A stretch of 64,000 nt of DNA from Rhizobacter sp964253025. GTDB lineage: Bacteria > Pseudomonadota > Gammaproteobacteria > Burkholderiales > Burkholderiaceae_C. The stretch covers positions 4,836,001 through 4,900,000 of the forward strand of contig NZ_CAXUQC020000001.1 of assembly GCF_964253025.1 (NCBI RefSeq), read 5' to 3'. The notes below the pieces were generated by a model, which did not search any database, had not been told where the DNA came from, and saw only the letters and a program-made list of their open reading frames with translations. The translations under genes and the position numbers were made by a program. Positions 46,700 to 55,471 of the stretch are shown here, in pieces. Positions within the stretch are counted from its first letter, which is position 1. Each line of letters begins with the position of its first letter.

Positions 46700-48169
46700 A
46701 TGGGCTACCTGCTGACCATCGCGGGACACGACCCGGTGCATGGCGCCGGCATCACCGCCGACCTCGCCACGTGGGCCGCGATGGGGCTGGAGGGGGCGAG
46801 CGTGGTCACGGCGCTCACCGTCCAGAACTCCTCCGGCCTGGACCGCGTGGAGCCGGTGGCACCGGCGCTCGTGCGGGACGCGCTGCACGCCGTGCTGCGC
46901 GACGGCGAGCCGCTGGCCATCAAGCTCGGCCTGCTCGGATCAACCGCCATCGTCGACGAGGTTCGCGCGTTCGTCGCGGCGCGCCGCTGTCCGGTGGTGC
47001 TGGATCCGGTGCTGGCCGCCTCCAACGGGCGGGCGGCCCACGAGGACGATCACGCCGCCTTCCTGACCGCGCTGCGCGCCCTGATGCGGCATGCCGACGT
47101 CATCACCCCGAACCTGCCGGAAGCCCTGGCCTTGCTCGACGACGTGCCGGTGCGCCTCGAGGGCTTGTCGGCCCTGTGCCGGGGCGGCGTGGTGCTCAAG
47201 GGCGGGCATGCGGTCGGCGCCGACAGCCCCGACTGGGTCAGCGACGGACGGGTCACGGCGCTGCTGAGCGCGCCGCGCCTGCCGCGCTCCGCCCATGGCA
47301 CGGGTTGCGTCTTCTCGGCCGCGCTGGCGGGCATGCTGGCCGATGGCTGGGGCCTGTTCGACGCTGCGGCGGAGGCCAAGCTGCGCGTGCTCTCGGGCAT
47401 TGCGCAGGCGCGCGCGGTCGGGCCGGGCCGCCCGCACGTCCATGCAGCTGCGCCCGCCGACAGCCGCCACCTGCCCACGCTGCGCTGGGTGCCGCCGGGT
47501 CAGTCCACACACAGTCCCGCGTCCGCCTCGGCCTTCGCGCCCATGGCGGCTCGCATCGGCTTCTATCCCGTCGTGCCGGACGCCGATTGGGTGGAGCGCC
47601 TGCTGGCCTGGGGCGTGCGCACGGTGCAGCTCCGCATCAAGGCTGGCACGCTGGATGCGGACGCACTGCAGCGGCAGATCGAGCGTGCGGCCGCCGCGGG
47701 CCGCGCAACGCCCGGCGCGCAGGTGTTCATCAACGACCATTGGGAGATGGCGCTGGCGGTCGACGCGTACGGTGTTCACCTCGGCCAGGAAGACCTCGAG
47801 ACCGCCGACCTGCCGGTCCTTCAGCGCGCCGGGCTGCGGCTCGGGGTCAGCTCCCACACGCCGGCGGAGATGGCCCGCGCCCATGCCGTGCAGCCATCGT
47901 ATGTCGCCATCGGACCGGTCTTCCCAACAACGCTCAAGCAGATGCCCTACCGGCCCGTGGGGCTCGAGCGGCTGCGTCGCTGGACGCAGCGCTACCAACC
48001 GCGCTATCCGGTGGTCGCAATCGGCGGCATTGATCTGTCGCGAGCCCGGGCCGTGGCGGACTGCGGTGTCGATGGCGTCGCGGTGGTCAGTGCGGTCACG
48101 CAGGCCGCGGACGCACAGGCTGCAACGCAGGCCTTTTTGGAGTGCCTTTCCGCAGGTGACCGGGGCTGA
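46700..48169 (+). CDS. thiDE: Fused ThiD-ThiE: pyrimidine-phosphate kinase and thiamine-phosphate synthase
   Basis: A 489-residue fusion. Residues 1-265 are a ribokinase-fold HMP-phosphate kinase (ThiD): LLTIAGHDPVHGAGITADLATWAAMGL, VVLDPVLAASNG, ITPNLPEAL and GTGCVFSAAL. After a linker, residues about 290-485 are thiamine-phosphate synthase (ThiE): VQLRIKAG, FINDHWEMALAVDAYGVHLGQEDL, IGPVFPTTLKQM and AIGGIDL. The first step of pyrimidine activation and the joining with thiazole are thus on one chain. The ThiD anion-hole loop reads HDPVHGAG instead of SDPSGGAG. An ATG seven codons upstream, inside thiG, is an alternative start. Confidence 0.9.
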   Translation: MGYLLTIAGHDPVHGAGITADLATWAAMGLEGASVVTALTVQNSSGLDRVEPVAPALVRDALHAVLRDGEPLAIKLGLLGSTAIVDEVRAFVAARRCPVVLDPVLAASNGRAAHEDDHAAFLTALRALMRHADVITPNLPEALALLDDVPVRLEGLSALCRGGVVLKGGHAVGADSPDWVSDGRVTALLSAPRLPRSAHGTGCVFSAALAGMLADGWGLFDAAAEAKLRVLSGIAQARAVGPGRPHVHAAAPADSRHLPTLRWVPPGQSTHSPASASAFAPMAARIGFYPVVPDADWVERLLAWGVRTVQLRIKAGTLDADALQRQIERAAAAGRATPGAQVFINDHWEMALAVDAYGVHLGQEDLETADLPVLQRAGLRLGVSSHTPAEMARAHAVQPSYVAIGPVFPTTLKQMPYRPVGLERLRRWTQRYQPRYPVVAIGGIDLSRARAVADCGVDGVAVVSAVTQAADAQAATQAFLECLSAGDRG

Positions 48170-48235
48170 CCAGGGGATGGTGAGGGTGCGCGCCGAACCT
48201 TAGCCTTCTGGGGTCGATCACTTCAGGACCCATCG

Positions 48236-48565
48236 ATGGAGCAGACCCCCGCCACCCTCGTCGAACCCGTGCCGCTGCGGTTGCGGGCGGCCTTTCTGCA
48301 CTGGGCCGCCTGCCTCGTCGGCTGGTTCGGCCTGATGGTGCTGGCCTCCCAATGGGAATTGCCCGAGCTCACCGCGCTGCTCATTCTGGCTTACCCCCTG
48401 GTGGGGCTCTACCTCAGCCGCGCCGTGCTGCGCCGGGTGGTCGAGTGGCACCCGAACTACAACACCCTGGTGGCCGTGACGTCCGGCAAGCTCAAGTTCT
48501 TCCTGTTCTGGCCCGTTGCGTATGCCGTCCTGTTCTTTCGCCTCGGGGTGGACAAGGTGTTGTGA
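48236..48565 (+). CDS. Hypothetical membrane protein, 109 aa
   Basis: A small protein with three hydrophobic segments (FLHWAACLVGWFGLMVLA, LTALLILAYPLVGLYLS, FFLFWPVAYAVLFFRL). No family is recognised. It follows the thiamine operon by 66 bases in the same direction and may be co-transcribed. The gap 48566-48807 after it (242 bases) holds no gene that I can see; a possible -10 (TAGATT) at about 48757 may serve the next gene. Confidence 0.6.
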   Translation: MEQTPATLVEPVPLRLRAAFLHWAACLVGWFGLMVLASQWELPELTALLILAYPLVGLYLSRAVLRRVVEWHPNYNTLVAVTSGKLKFFLFWPVAYAVLFFRLGVDKVL

Positions 48566-48807
48566 GTACGGCCGGGTCTCCGCCTTGATCCGGTTCGCGT
48601 TCTTCTGATTTGCGTCCCGTTCCTTCTTTGCGGGTCGACGTCGTCGACGCGCGTCCCGTCGCCGGCCGGTCGGGGCCCCGTTGCGACGTCGCCCGTGCCA
48701 ATTTGGCGCACCGGTCGAATTTCTGCACGACCGTGCATCGATCGGACTCCGTTCAGGTAGATTCGCCGGGCGCTGACAGACGTCGCGTGCATTACCTGGA
48801 AGACCCC

Positions 48808-49944
48808 ATGACCTGCCTGCTCTCCCGTCGCCCCTTTCTCCAGGCCGCCACTGCGGCCGCTGGCACCCTCGCAGCCCCCCGTCTGTTCGCCCAGGCGGCT
48901 CCCGCTGGCGAGATCGTCATCGGCCAGAGCCTCGCGCTGACCGGCCCGGTCGCCAGTGCACTGGCGCCCATCGTGGAGGGTCAGCAACTTGCCATCGACG
49001 AGGTGAACCGCAAGGGCGGCATCAACGGCCGAAAGGTGCGCCTGGTTCAACTCGACGACGCCTTCGATCCACGGCGCACGGTGGAGAACGTCAACACCCT
49101 GATCGACCGCGACAAGGTGGTCGCACTCACCGGCCTGGCCAGCACGCCAGGCGTGGCCGCGGTGCTGCCGCTGCTGCTGGAAAAGAAGGTGCCGCTGTTC
49201 GGCGTGTACACCGGCTGGCACCCGCTGCGGGCCAAGCCCCACCCGTACTTCTACACGACGACGGCAAGCTATGCCGACGAGGTCGCCGAGTGCGTCCGGC
49301 ACCTCGTGACCCTCAAGCGTGACCGCATCGCCGTGGTGTTCCAGAACAATGACTTCGGCAAGTCGCTGCTGCCAGTGGCCGAAGCCGCGATCAAGGAACG
49401 CGGGGCCACCCTCGTGAGCAGCGTGCCGGTGAGCGTCGACGGCACCGATTCGGTGGCGGCCGCGACGGCCACGGCCTCGGCGCGTCCGCAGGCCGTGCTG
49501 CTGCTGTCGATCGCCGGGCCGTCCGTCGTGGGTTATGTCCGTGCCCAGCGTGCCATCGGCGCCGCCCCCATCTACACGATCAGCACGGCGCTCGGCGCGC
49601 TGCCCGCGCTGGGCGACGACGCCCGCGGTGTCGCCATCACTCAGATCGTGCCCTACTGGCGGCAGACCGATCCGCTCGCCCGCGACTACATGAACTCGGT
49701 GACCCGGGCCAAGCAGACGCCGAGCTACGGCCACTACGGCGCCTACCTCATGTTCCGCATGCTGTTCGAAGGCCTGCGGCGCGCGGGGGACGTGGTGACG
49801 CCGATGACCGTCAACAAGGCGATCGAGGGCATCCGCAACCTGAAGGTGGCGACTGGCGACATCTCCTTCAGCCCGTCCAACCACCATCCGGGCCGGTTCA
49901 TCGAGATCACCATCGTCGGGCCGCGCGGCAGCTTCATTCGCTGA
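48808..49944 (+). CDS. ABC-transporter substrate-binding protein, branched-chain amino acid type
   Basis: A 378-residue periplasmic binding protein of the LivJ/AmiC type I fold. The signal peptide contains a twin arginine-like SRRPFLQAATAAAGTLAAPRLFA. The core matches the family: IVIGQSLALTGPVASALAPIVEGQQLAIDEVN, GGINGRKVRLVQLDD, and DPRRTVENVNTLID. The ligand is not clear; relatives bind branched-chain amino acids, amides, urea or aromatic acids. No permease or ATPase genes lie beside it, so it is an orphan binding protein, common in Burkholderiales. Confidence 0.88.
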   Translation: MTCLLSRRPFLQAATAAAGTLAAPRLFAQAAPAGEIVIGQSLALTGPVASALAPIVEGQQLAIDEVNRKGGINGRKVRLVQLDDAFDPRRTVENVNTLIDRDKVVALTGLASTPGVAAVLPLLLEKKVPLFGVYTGWHPLRAKPHPYFYTTTASYADEVAECVRHLVTLKRDRIAVVFQNNDFGKSLLPVAEAAIKERGATLVSSVPVSVDGTDSVAAATATASARPQAVLLLSIAGPSVVGYVRAQRAIGAAPIYTISTALGALPALGDDARGVAITQIVPYWRQTDPLARDYMNSVTRAKQTPSYGHYGAYLMFRMLFEGLRRAGDVVTPMTVNKAIEGIRNLKVATGDISFSPSNHHPGRFIEITIVGPRGSFIR

Positions 49945-50006
49945 AGCAAACCGTGATGGGGCGCAGCGCCGCCGGCCGCTTTGGGTGGGCCGCGCTCGCA
50001 GCCCTT

Positions 50007-50222
50007 TTAAGGGCCGGAGGGGCCGCTGTCGGCCATTTCGGCGGCCAGCGCCTGCTCCAGCCGATCCAGTTCCGCCTTTCCTCGGGCCGTCAGCGTCGGC
50101 GAGTCGGTCGATGCGTCGACGAGGCCTTCGGCATGCAACTCCTGCAGCACATCGGGCGGCAGCGGCGACTGCACGCGAACGGCTTGCAGCACGCTCAACA
50201 GGAGACGGTCGGCGAAGGTCAT
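50007..50222 (-). CDS. Small protein, possibly winged-helix-like
   Basis: A 71-residue protein with AAGGAG before the ATG at 50222. The order of helices (DRLLLSVLQAVRV, PDVLQELHAEGLV) followed by LTARGKAELDRLEQAL resembles the second half of a winged-helix fold, in which ARGKAEL is common in MarR- and PadR-like wings. A DNA-binding role is speculative. It follows exbD by 93 bases in the same direction. Confidence 0.6.
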   Translation of the reverse strand: MTFADRLLLSVLQAVRVQSPLPPDVLQELHAEGLVDASTDSPTLTARGKAELDRLEQALAAEMADSGPSGP

Positions 50223-50315
50223 GTCAGCTCCTTGACGGGAGGTCGGCCGGCGAGCCGGCGGGATGCCCGTTCGGGTGAGTTCGGGTGCAGCCCCTGTGGC
50301 GAGTGACGTGCCCGC

Positions 50316-50777
<462 letters not shown>

Positions 50778-50810
50778 GCTGCGGTCTCTCGGTGGCGTCG
50801 GGTGGGCGCG

Positions 50811-51467
50811 TCAGCTCGACAGCGTGGTGTCGGCCACCATCTCGCGCAGGTCGTGGGCGAAGCCCTCGAGCTCCGCTTCGCAGGCGGCGATCTGCTTGCC
50901 GAACACGTTGTAGGCGAGCACTGCGGGAATTGCCACGGCGAGGCCGACAGCGGTCATGACGAGCGCCTCGCCAACCGGCCCCGACACCTTGTCGATCGTG
51001 ACGGCGCCGCTGGTGGAAATGCTGCCGAGCGCGTGGTAGATGCCCCAGACGGTCCCGAACAGGCCGATGAAAGGGGAGGTGCTACCGACCGAGGCCAGCA
51101 CCACCTGGCCAAACTCCAGCTGCGCCAGGCCGCGGTGCAGTGCATCGCGCAAGCGGCGGGTGAGCTGTGACTCGATGAGCCCGTGCGCCTCCAGCGTGCC
51201 GGCCGGGGGGACGGCGCTGGCGGCATCGACGAGGGTCGTCAGCATCTGCTCGCGGTCGAGGTGGCGGAGCTGCTCCCGCCCGTCGGCCAGGGAGGTGGCG
51301 GCCCAGAAGGCGGGCACGCCCCGTCGGAGGTCGCCCCGCACTCGCTGCAGCAGCCACCCCTTCCAAAAGATCAGGACCCACGCACTCACCGACATCAGCA
51401 GCAGCAACGCCGCCACGGCGCGGATGACGGGATCAGCCTGTTGCCAGAATTGCCAGACGCCGTTCAT
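50811..51467 (-). CDS. exbB: ExbB/TolQ-family proton channel protein
   Basis: A 218-residue membrane protein with three helices. The family core LASVGSTSPFIGLFGTVWGIYHALGSIS and GEALVMTAVGLAVAIPAVLAYNVF carries the polar residues in helices 2 and 3. It forms the pentameric channel with ExbD. It starts 10 bases after dapB's stop and shares the bamE-dapB-exbB-exbD direction. Confidence 0.92.
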   Translation of the reverse strand: MNGVWQFWQQADPVIRAVAALLLLMSVSAWVLIFWKGWLLQRVRGDLRRGVPAFWAATSLADGREQLRHLDREQMLTTLVDAASAVPPAGTLEAHGLIESQLTRRLRDALHRGLAQLEFGQVVLASVGSTSPFIGLFGTVWGIYHALGSISTSGAVTIDKVSGPVGEALVMTAVGLAVAIPAVLAYNVFGKQIAACEAELEGFAHDLREMVADTTLSS

Positions 51468-51477
51468 GCGGGCCGGC

Positions 51478-52287
51478 TCAGGCGATGCCCAGCACGTCGT
51501 TCATATTGAACAGGCCGGCGCCGCGGGAAGCAAGAAAGCGTGCCGCGCGAAGGCTGCCTTGCGCGTAGGTGGCGCGGCTGCTGCTCCTGTGCGAGATCTC
51601 GATGCGTTCGCCGGTGCCCGCGAAGAGGACGGTGTGGTCGCCGATGATGTCGCCGCCGCGGACGGTGGCAAAACCGATGGTGGACGGGTCGCGTTCGCCG
51701 GTGACGCCTTCGCGGCCGTAGACGGCGCAGGACCTGAGGTCGCGGCCGAGGGCCTCGGCCACCACCTCGCCCATCTTGAGCGCGGTGCCGCTTGGCGCAT
51801 CGACCTTGTGGCGGTGATGCGCCTCGATGATCTCGATGTCGTAGCCCTCGTTGAGGGCGCGGGCGGCCATGTCGAGCAGCTTGAGCACCACGTTCACGCC
51901 GACGCTCATGTTGGGCGCCATCATGATGCCGATGTGACGGGCGTGCTCGGCGATCTCGGCCTTCTGGGCCTCGGTGAAGCCGGTGGTGCCGATGACCGCT
52001 GCCACGCCATGCTCACGGCATACCGCGAGGTGGGCGAGCGTGCCTTCGGGACGGGTGAAGTCGATGAGCACTTGCGCACCCGCGATGCCGGAGACCAGGT
52101 CGGGCGTGATGGCCACGCCGCTTGCACGGCCGAGAAAGGCGGAGGCGTCCTGGCCGAGGGCCGGGCTGTCGGGGCGGTCGAGGGCACCGCTCAGCTGGCA
52201 GTCGTCGGCCTGGGAGACGGCCTCAACCAGCATGCGGCCCATGCGGCCGGAGGCCCCGGCGATGGCAATCTTGAGGGGGGAAGTCAT
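51478..52287 (-). CDS. dapB: 4-hydroxy-tetrahydrodipicolinate reductase
   Basis: A 269-residue NAD(P)H-dependent enzyme of lysine and diaminopimelate synthesis. The cofactor motif IAGASGRMGRML lies at the N-terminus. The catalytic histidine and lysine lie in EAHHRHKVDAPSGTAL. It overlaps bamE by four bases, an arrangement seen in many betaproteobacteria. Confidence 0.96.
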   Translation of the reverse strand: MTSPLKIAIAGASGRMGRMLVEAVSQADDCQLSGALDRPDSPALGQDASAFLGRASGVAITPDLVSGIAGAQVLIDFTRPEGTLAHLAVCREHGVAAVIGTTGFTEAQKAEIAEHARHIGIMMAPNMSVGVNVVLKLLDMAARALNEGYDIEIIEAHHRHKVDAPSGTALKMGEVVAEALGRDLRSCAVYGREGVTGERDPSTIGFATVRGGDIIGDHTVLFAGTGERIEISHRSSSRATYAQGSLRAARFLASRGAGLFNMNDVLGIA

Positions 52288-52841
52288 GAGCGCTCCAGGG
52301 GCGGGTACGCGCGAACGGGGCCTTCAGGTGCCGACGCGGGTGCGGCCGGCGCAGGCGGCACGGGCAGGGCCTTGATCTCCTCGGGCGTGAGGGCGAGGGG
52401 CTTGGGATTGCGCGGCGTCTTGGCGGTGTCGATGGAGTTCACGAACTCGCGCTCGGCCGGCAGGGATTCGCCGCCCTCGATGCGCTGCAGGGTGTCGCCG
52501 GTGAAGTACGCCACCACCTTGCGCTGCTGGGGCTCGGCGCCCTGGCGACGGATGGTGAAGACGTAGTCCCAGCGGTCGGCGTGGAAGGCGTCGGTGAGCA
52601 GGGGCGAGCCGAGGATGTCGCGCACCTGGGCGCGGGACTGGCCTGGCTGCACCAGGGCGACCTGCTCTTTGGTGAGCACGTTGCCTTGCACGACTTCAAT
52701 GCGATACGGCGTGATGAGGCCCAGCAGCACGTTGTCGGAGGACTGCAGCGTGCTGCAGCCGCCGAGGCCCGCGAGGCCGATCAGCACGAGCGCAAGCCGG
52801 GTGGCCGGACGGGCCGGGAAACAGGAGGGGCGCATGGTCAT
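52284..52841 (-). CDS. bamE: Outer-membrane assembly lipoprotein BamE
   Basis: A 185-residue lipoprotein of the BAM complex that inserts barrel proteins. The lipobox is GLGGCST. The SmpA/OmlA domain follows (YRIEVVQGNVLTKEQVALVQPGQSRAQVRDILGSPLLTDAFHADRWDYVF), with the usual KRKVVAYF-type strand. A proline/alanine-rich C-terminal tail is longer than in E. coli BamE. The ATG at 52841 is chosen; an alternative lies two codons on. It is divergent from fur. Confidence 0.92.
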   Translation of the reverse strand: MTMRPSCFPARPATRLALVLIGLAGLGGCSTLQSSDNVLLGLITPYRIEVVQGNVLTKEQVALVQPGQSRAQVRDILGSPLLTDAFHADRWDYVFTIRRQGAEPQQRKVVAYFTGDTLQRIEGGESLPAEREFVNSIDTAKTPRNPKPLALTPEEIKALPVPPAPAAPASAPEGPVRAYPPLERS

Positions 52842-52995
52842 GGGCTGGGGAGGGGGGCAGGGTGGAGTCTGCAACCTCGATATGATCCGGGGATTCTAGC
52901 GGGTGCCCCCTCCGGGGCCGCCTGCGCCAAGCCCGCAAAAAGAGCCGTGAAAACGGCGGCCGTGGGAAACTACGGCTCCGACCTCGAAGTCCGCC

Positions 52996-53424
52996 ATGTC
53001 CAACGCCGACGAACTCAAAAGCAGTGGCTTGAAGGCCACCTTGCCGCGCATCAAGATCCTGGAGGTGTTCCAGAACACCACCCAGCGTCACATGACGGCC
53101 GAAGATGTCTACAAGGCCCTGCTCCATGAAGGTGCCGACATCGGCCTGGCCACGGTGTACCGGGTGCTGATGCAGTTCGAGCAGGCCGGCCTGCTGTCGC
53201 GCAACCACTTCGAGTCCGGCAAGGCGGTCTTCGAGCTCAACGAGGGCAAGCACCACGATCACCTGGTGTGCGTCACCTGCGGGCGCGTCGAGGAGTTCTA
53301 CGATGCCGAGATCGAGAAGCGCCAGCACGACATCGCGCACGGCCGCGGCTTCGAGTTGCAGGACCACGCGCTGGCGCTGTACGCCGTGTGCACCAAGAAG
53401 AACTGCGAGCACCGCGGCAAGTGA
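52996..53424 (+). CDS. fur: Ferric uptake regulator Fur
   Basis: A 142-residue metal-responsive repressor of iron uptake. The DNA-binding winged helix has LKATLPRIKILEVFQ and IGLATVYRVLMQFEQAGLL. The metal-binding part has KHHDHLVCVTCGRVEEFYD with the CxxC pair and a C-terminal CTKKNCEHRGK second cysteine pair. In iron excess it would shut off the genes it binds. The bamE-fur divergent arrangement is conserved in betaproteobacteria. TATGAT at 52881-52886 could be its -10 box. Confidence 0.96.
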   Translation: MSNADELKSSGLKATLPRIKILEVFQNTTQRHMTAEDVYKALLHEGADIGLATVYRVLMQFEQAGLLSRNHFESGKAVFELNEGKHHDHLVCVTCGRVEEFYDAEIEKRQHDIAHGRGFELQDHALALYAVCTKKNCEHRGK

Positions 53425-53455
53425 GCCGCCGGCGAGGCCGGTGCCATGATGGCGT

Positions 53456-54406
53456 TCAGCCGGCCTTCTGCATCGCCTTCTGGTGGCGCTCGATGAATTC
53501 GCGATAGGTGTCGATGCCCCGCAGCTGCAGGATGGTGCTGCGCACGGCGGCTTCCACGAGCACGGCGAGGTTGCGCCCGGCATCCACGGCGATCACCACC
53601 TTGCGCACGGGCACGTTGAGGATGTCCTCGTTGAGCGGCTCATAGGGCAGCCGTTCGAAGTCGCGTTCCAGCGTTTCCTTGCGCACCAGGTGCACGATGA
53701 GCTTCAGGCGCATCTTGCGGCGGACCGCGGTCTCGCCAAAGATCGACTTGATGTCGAGCAGGCCGATGCCGCGCACCTCGAGCAGATTGAGCAGCAATTC
53801 GGGGCAGCGGCCTTCGATGGCGGTCTGCGAGATGCGGTACAGGTCGACCGCGTCGTCGGCCACGAGGCCATGGCCGCGCGAGATCAGCTCGAGGCCCAGC
53901 TCGCTCTTGCCCAGGCCGGATTCGCCCGTGAGCATCACGCCGACGCCGAGGATGTCCATGAAGACGCCGTGCCGTGTCGTCCGCTCCGCGAACAGCTGGC
54001 TCAAGTAGCTGCGCATCACGTCGATCACGTGTCCGGCCGATTCGTCGGTCACGAAGAGCGGGATGTCGGCGCGGTCGCACAGCGCCACCAGGCGGTCGGG
54101 CGGGGACTGCGCGTCGGCCACGATGACCACCGGCGGCTCGAGCGTCACGATGCGCTGGATGCGGCGTTCCTGGTCTTCGGGCGAGGAATCCTGGAGGTAC
54201 GCCACCTCGCGCCGCCCCACGAGCTGGACCCGGTAGGGGTGGATGTAGTTCAGGTAGCCGACCAGGTCGGCGGCCGATTGCGCGTTGCGCACCGCCGCCT
54301 CATCGAACCGCCGCTCCGGGTGGGCGTGGCCGGCAATCCATTCCCAGCGCAGGGCCGGCCGGTGCTCTTCGAACAGCGCCTCGGCGCTGATGACGGATGG
54401 TTTCAC
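53456..54406 (-). CDS. hprK: HPr kinase/phosphorylase
   Basis: A 316-residue bifunctional kinase/phosphorylase that acts on a serine of HPr-type proteins. The Walker A motif is GESGLGKS (161-168), and the family signature DILGVGVML and EVRGIGLLDIKSIFG (the HPrK signature) are present. In betaproteobacteria it belongs to an incomplete phosphotransferase system without sugar transport. GTG at 54406, 25 bases after ptsN's stop, is the likely start; no strong ribosome binding site is visible. Confidence 0.93.
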   Translation of the reverse strand: MKPSVISAEALFEEHRPALRWEWIAGHAHPERRFDEAAVRNAQSAADLVGYLNYIHPYRVQLVGRREVAYLQDSSPEDQERRIQRIVTLEPPVVIVADAQSPPDRLVALCDRADIPLFVTDESAGHVIDVMRSYLSQLFAERTTRHGVFMDILGVGVMLTGESGLGKSELGLELISRGHGLVADDAVDLYRISQTAIEGRCPELLLNLLEVRGIGLLDIKSIFGETAVRRKMRLKLIVHLVRKETLERDFERLPYEPLNEDILNVPVRKVVIAVDAGRNLAVLVEAAVRSTILQLRGIDTYREFIERHQKAMQKAG

Positions 54407-54431
54407 GCGCGGAGGGGGTTGATGAGCGGCT

Positions 54432-54902
54432 TCAGGCGACCGATTTGAGCGGTTCCCAGTTCGAGATGAGCTCGTGGACCCGCTCGGCGCTCTCTTCGGT
54501 CTTGAGGCGCTCGCGGAGCTCACGGTCGCCGAGCATTTCGGCGATCTCGGACAGGATCTCGAGGTGGCGTTGGGTGGCTGCTTCGGGCACCAGCAGGAAG
54601 ATCAGCAGGCCGACGGGTTCGTCGTCCGGGGCGTCGAAGGGAATCGGCTGGCGCACGCGGACAACGGCAGCCAACGGGTTCTTCAGGCCCTTGATGCGGC
54701 CGTGCGGGATGGCCACGCCATGCCCAAGGCCGGTGGAGCCGAGGCGCTCGCGGGCGAACAGGTTGTCGGTGACCGTGGCGCGCGCGATGGCGTGCTGGTT
54801 CTCGAAAAGCAATCCCGCGTGCTCGAACGCGCGCTTCTTGCTGGTGGCATCCACATCCACCAGCACGTTGCTGGGCGGCAAAATCGCGGCGAGTCGGTTC
54901 AT
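54432..54902 (-). CDS. ptsN: PTS IIA-like nitrogen-regulatory protein PtsN
   Basis: A 156-residue EIIA-Ntr protein. The phosphorylated histidine is His67 in GHGVAIPHGRIKG. The family pattern also includes NLFARERLGSTGLG and LLIFLLVPEAATQRHLEILSEIA. It relays the phosphorylation state of the nitrogen phosphotransferase system to potassium and nitrogen control. The palindrome GGTGACAAGTCACC at 54941-54954 lies about 40 bases upstream. Confidence 0.94.
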   Translation of the reverse strand: MNRLAAILPPSNVLVDVDATSKKRAFEHAGLLFENQHAIARATVTDNLFARERLGSTGLGHGVAIPHGRIKGLKNPLAAVVRVRQPIPFDAPDDEPVGLLIFLLVPEAATQRHLEILSEIAEMLGDRELRERLKTEESAERVHELISNWEPLKSVA

Positions 54903-54940
54903 CGGCGGGTCACAGTCTGGCCCTAGGGCGTTGTCGGTTG

Positions 54941-54962
54941 GGTGACAAGTCACCAAATTCTA
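54941..54962 (-). promoter_or_regulatory. Palindrome and -10-like box upstream of ptsN
   Basis: GGTGAC (54941-54946) and GTCACC (54949-54954) form a perfect palindrome. A minus-strand TAGAAT (complement of 54957-54962) lies two bases upstream of it, so the palindrome would fall around the transcription start, a place where a repressor could bind. No -35 box fits. Confidence 0.35.
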
Positions 54963-55083
54963 CGGGTCACCTGGCGTCACGGGGGCGCGTGCGCACCGGT
55001 TCCGAAGCGAAATTGTGCACTTTTGTTGCTGCGTTGCAGCAGGACCGACAGACCACCGTCTGGCGTCATGGATTTACGCCCAT

Positions 55084-55106
55084 GAAAAAGCGGCCCGCAG
55101 GCCGCT
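55084..55106 (-). terminator. Terminator of hpf
   Basis: On the minus strand AGCGGCC and GGCCGCT (55100-55106 with 55089-55095) form a 7-bp stem with a 4-base loop, followed by five T residues (complement of 55085-55089). It lies 24 bases beyond the hpf stop and separates hpf from ptsN. Confidence 0.85.
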
Positions 55107-55129
55107 GCTTTCAAGTGGTGGGAGTTGAA

Positions 55130-55471
55130 TCAGGGCGCCGCGGCGTCAATGCGCTTGGCGGCGACGTGGTGGTGGTCCTGGACCTTGTCCTTGTGACGGC
55201 AGACCTGACGGTCGAGCTTGTCCATCAGTTGGTCGATGGCGGCGTACAGGTCTTCATGGCTCTGTTCGACGAAGATGTCCTTTCCCTTCACGTGAACGGT
55301 GACCTCGGCCTTCTGGCGGCGCTCCTTTTCCTTGTTCTTCTCCACCGAGAGCAGCACGGTGATGTCGACGACCTGGTCGAAATGGCGCGTGACCCGGTCC
55401 AGCTTGGTAAGCACGTACTCGCGCAGTGCCGGAGTGACGTCGAGGTGATGGCCGCTGATCGTCAAGTTCAT
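55130..55471 (-). CDS. hpf: Ribosome hibernation-promoting factor HPF
   Basis: A 113-residue ribosome-associated protein of the short HPF/YhbH type. The fold core MNLTISGHHLDVTPALREYVLTKLDRV and the acidic-basic helix EDLYAAIDQLMDKLDRQVCRHKDK are typical. It binds the 30S subunit in stationary phase and helps form inactive 100S dimers. AAAGGAG precedes the ATG. rpoN, which commonly lies directly upstream, is missing: the next 588 bases hold no gene before corA. Confidence 0.94.
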   Translation of the reverse strand: MNLTISGHHLDVTPALREYVLTKLDRVTRHFDQVVDITVLLSVEKNKEKERRQKAEVTVHVKGKDIFVEQSHEDLYAAIDQLMDKLDRQVCRHKDKVQDHHHVAAKRIDAAAP

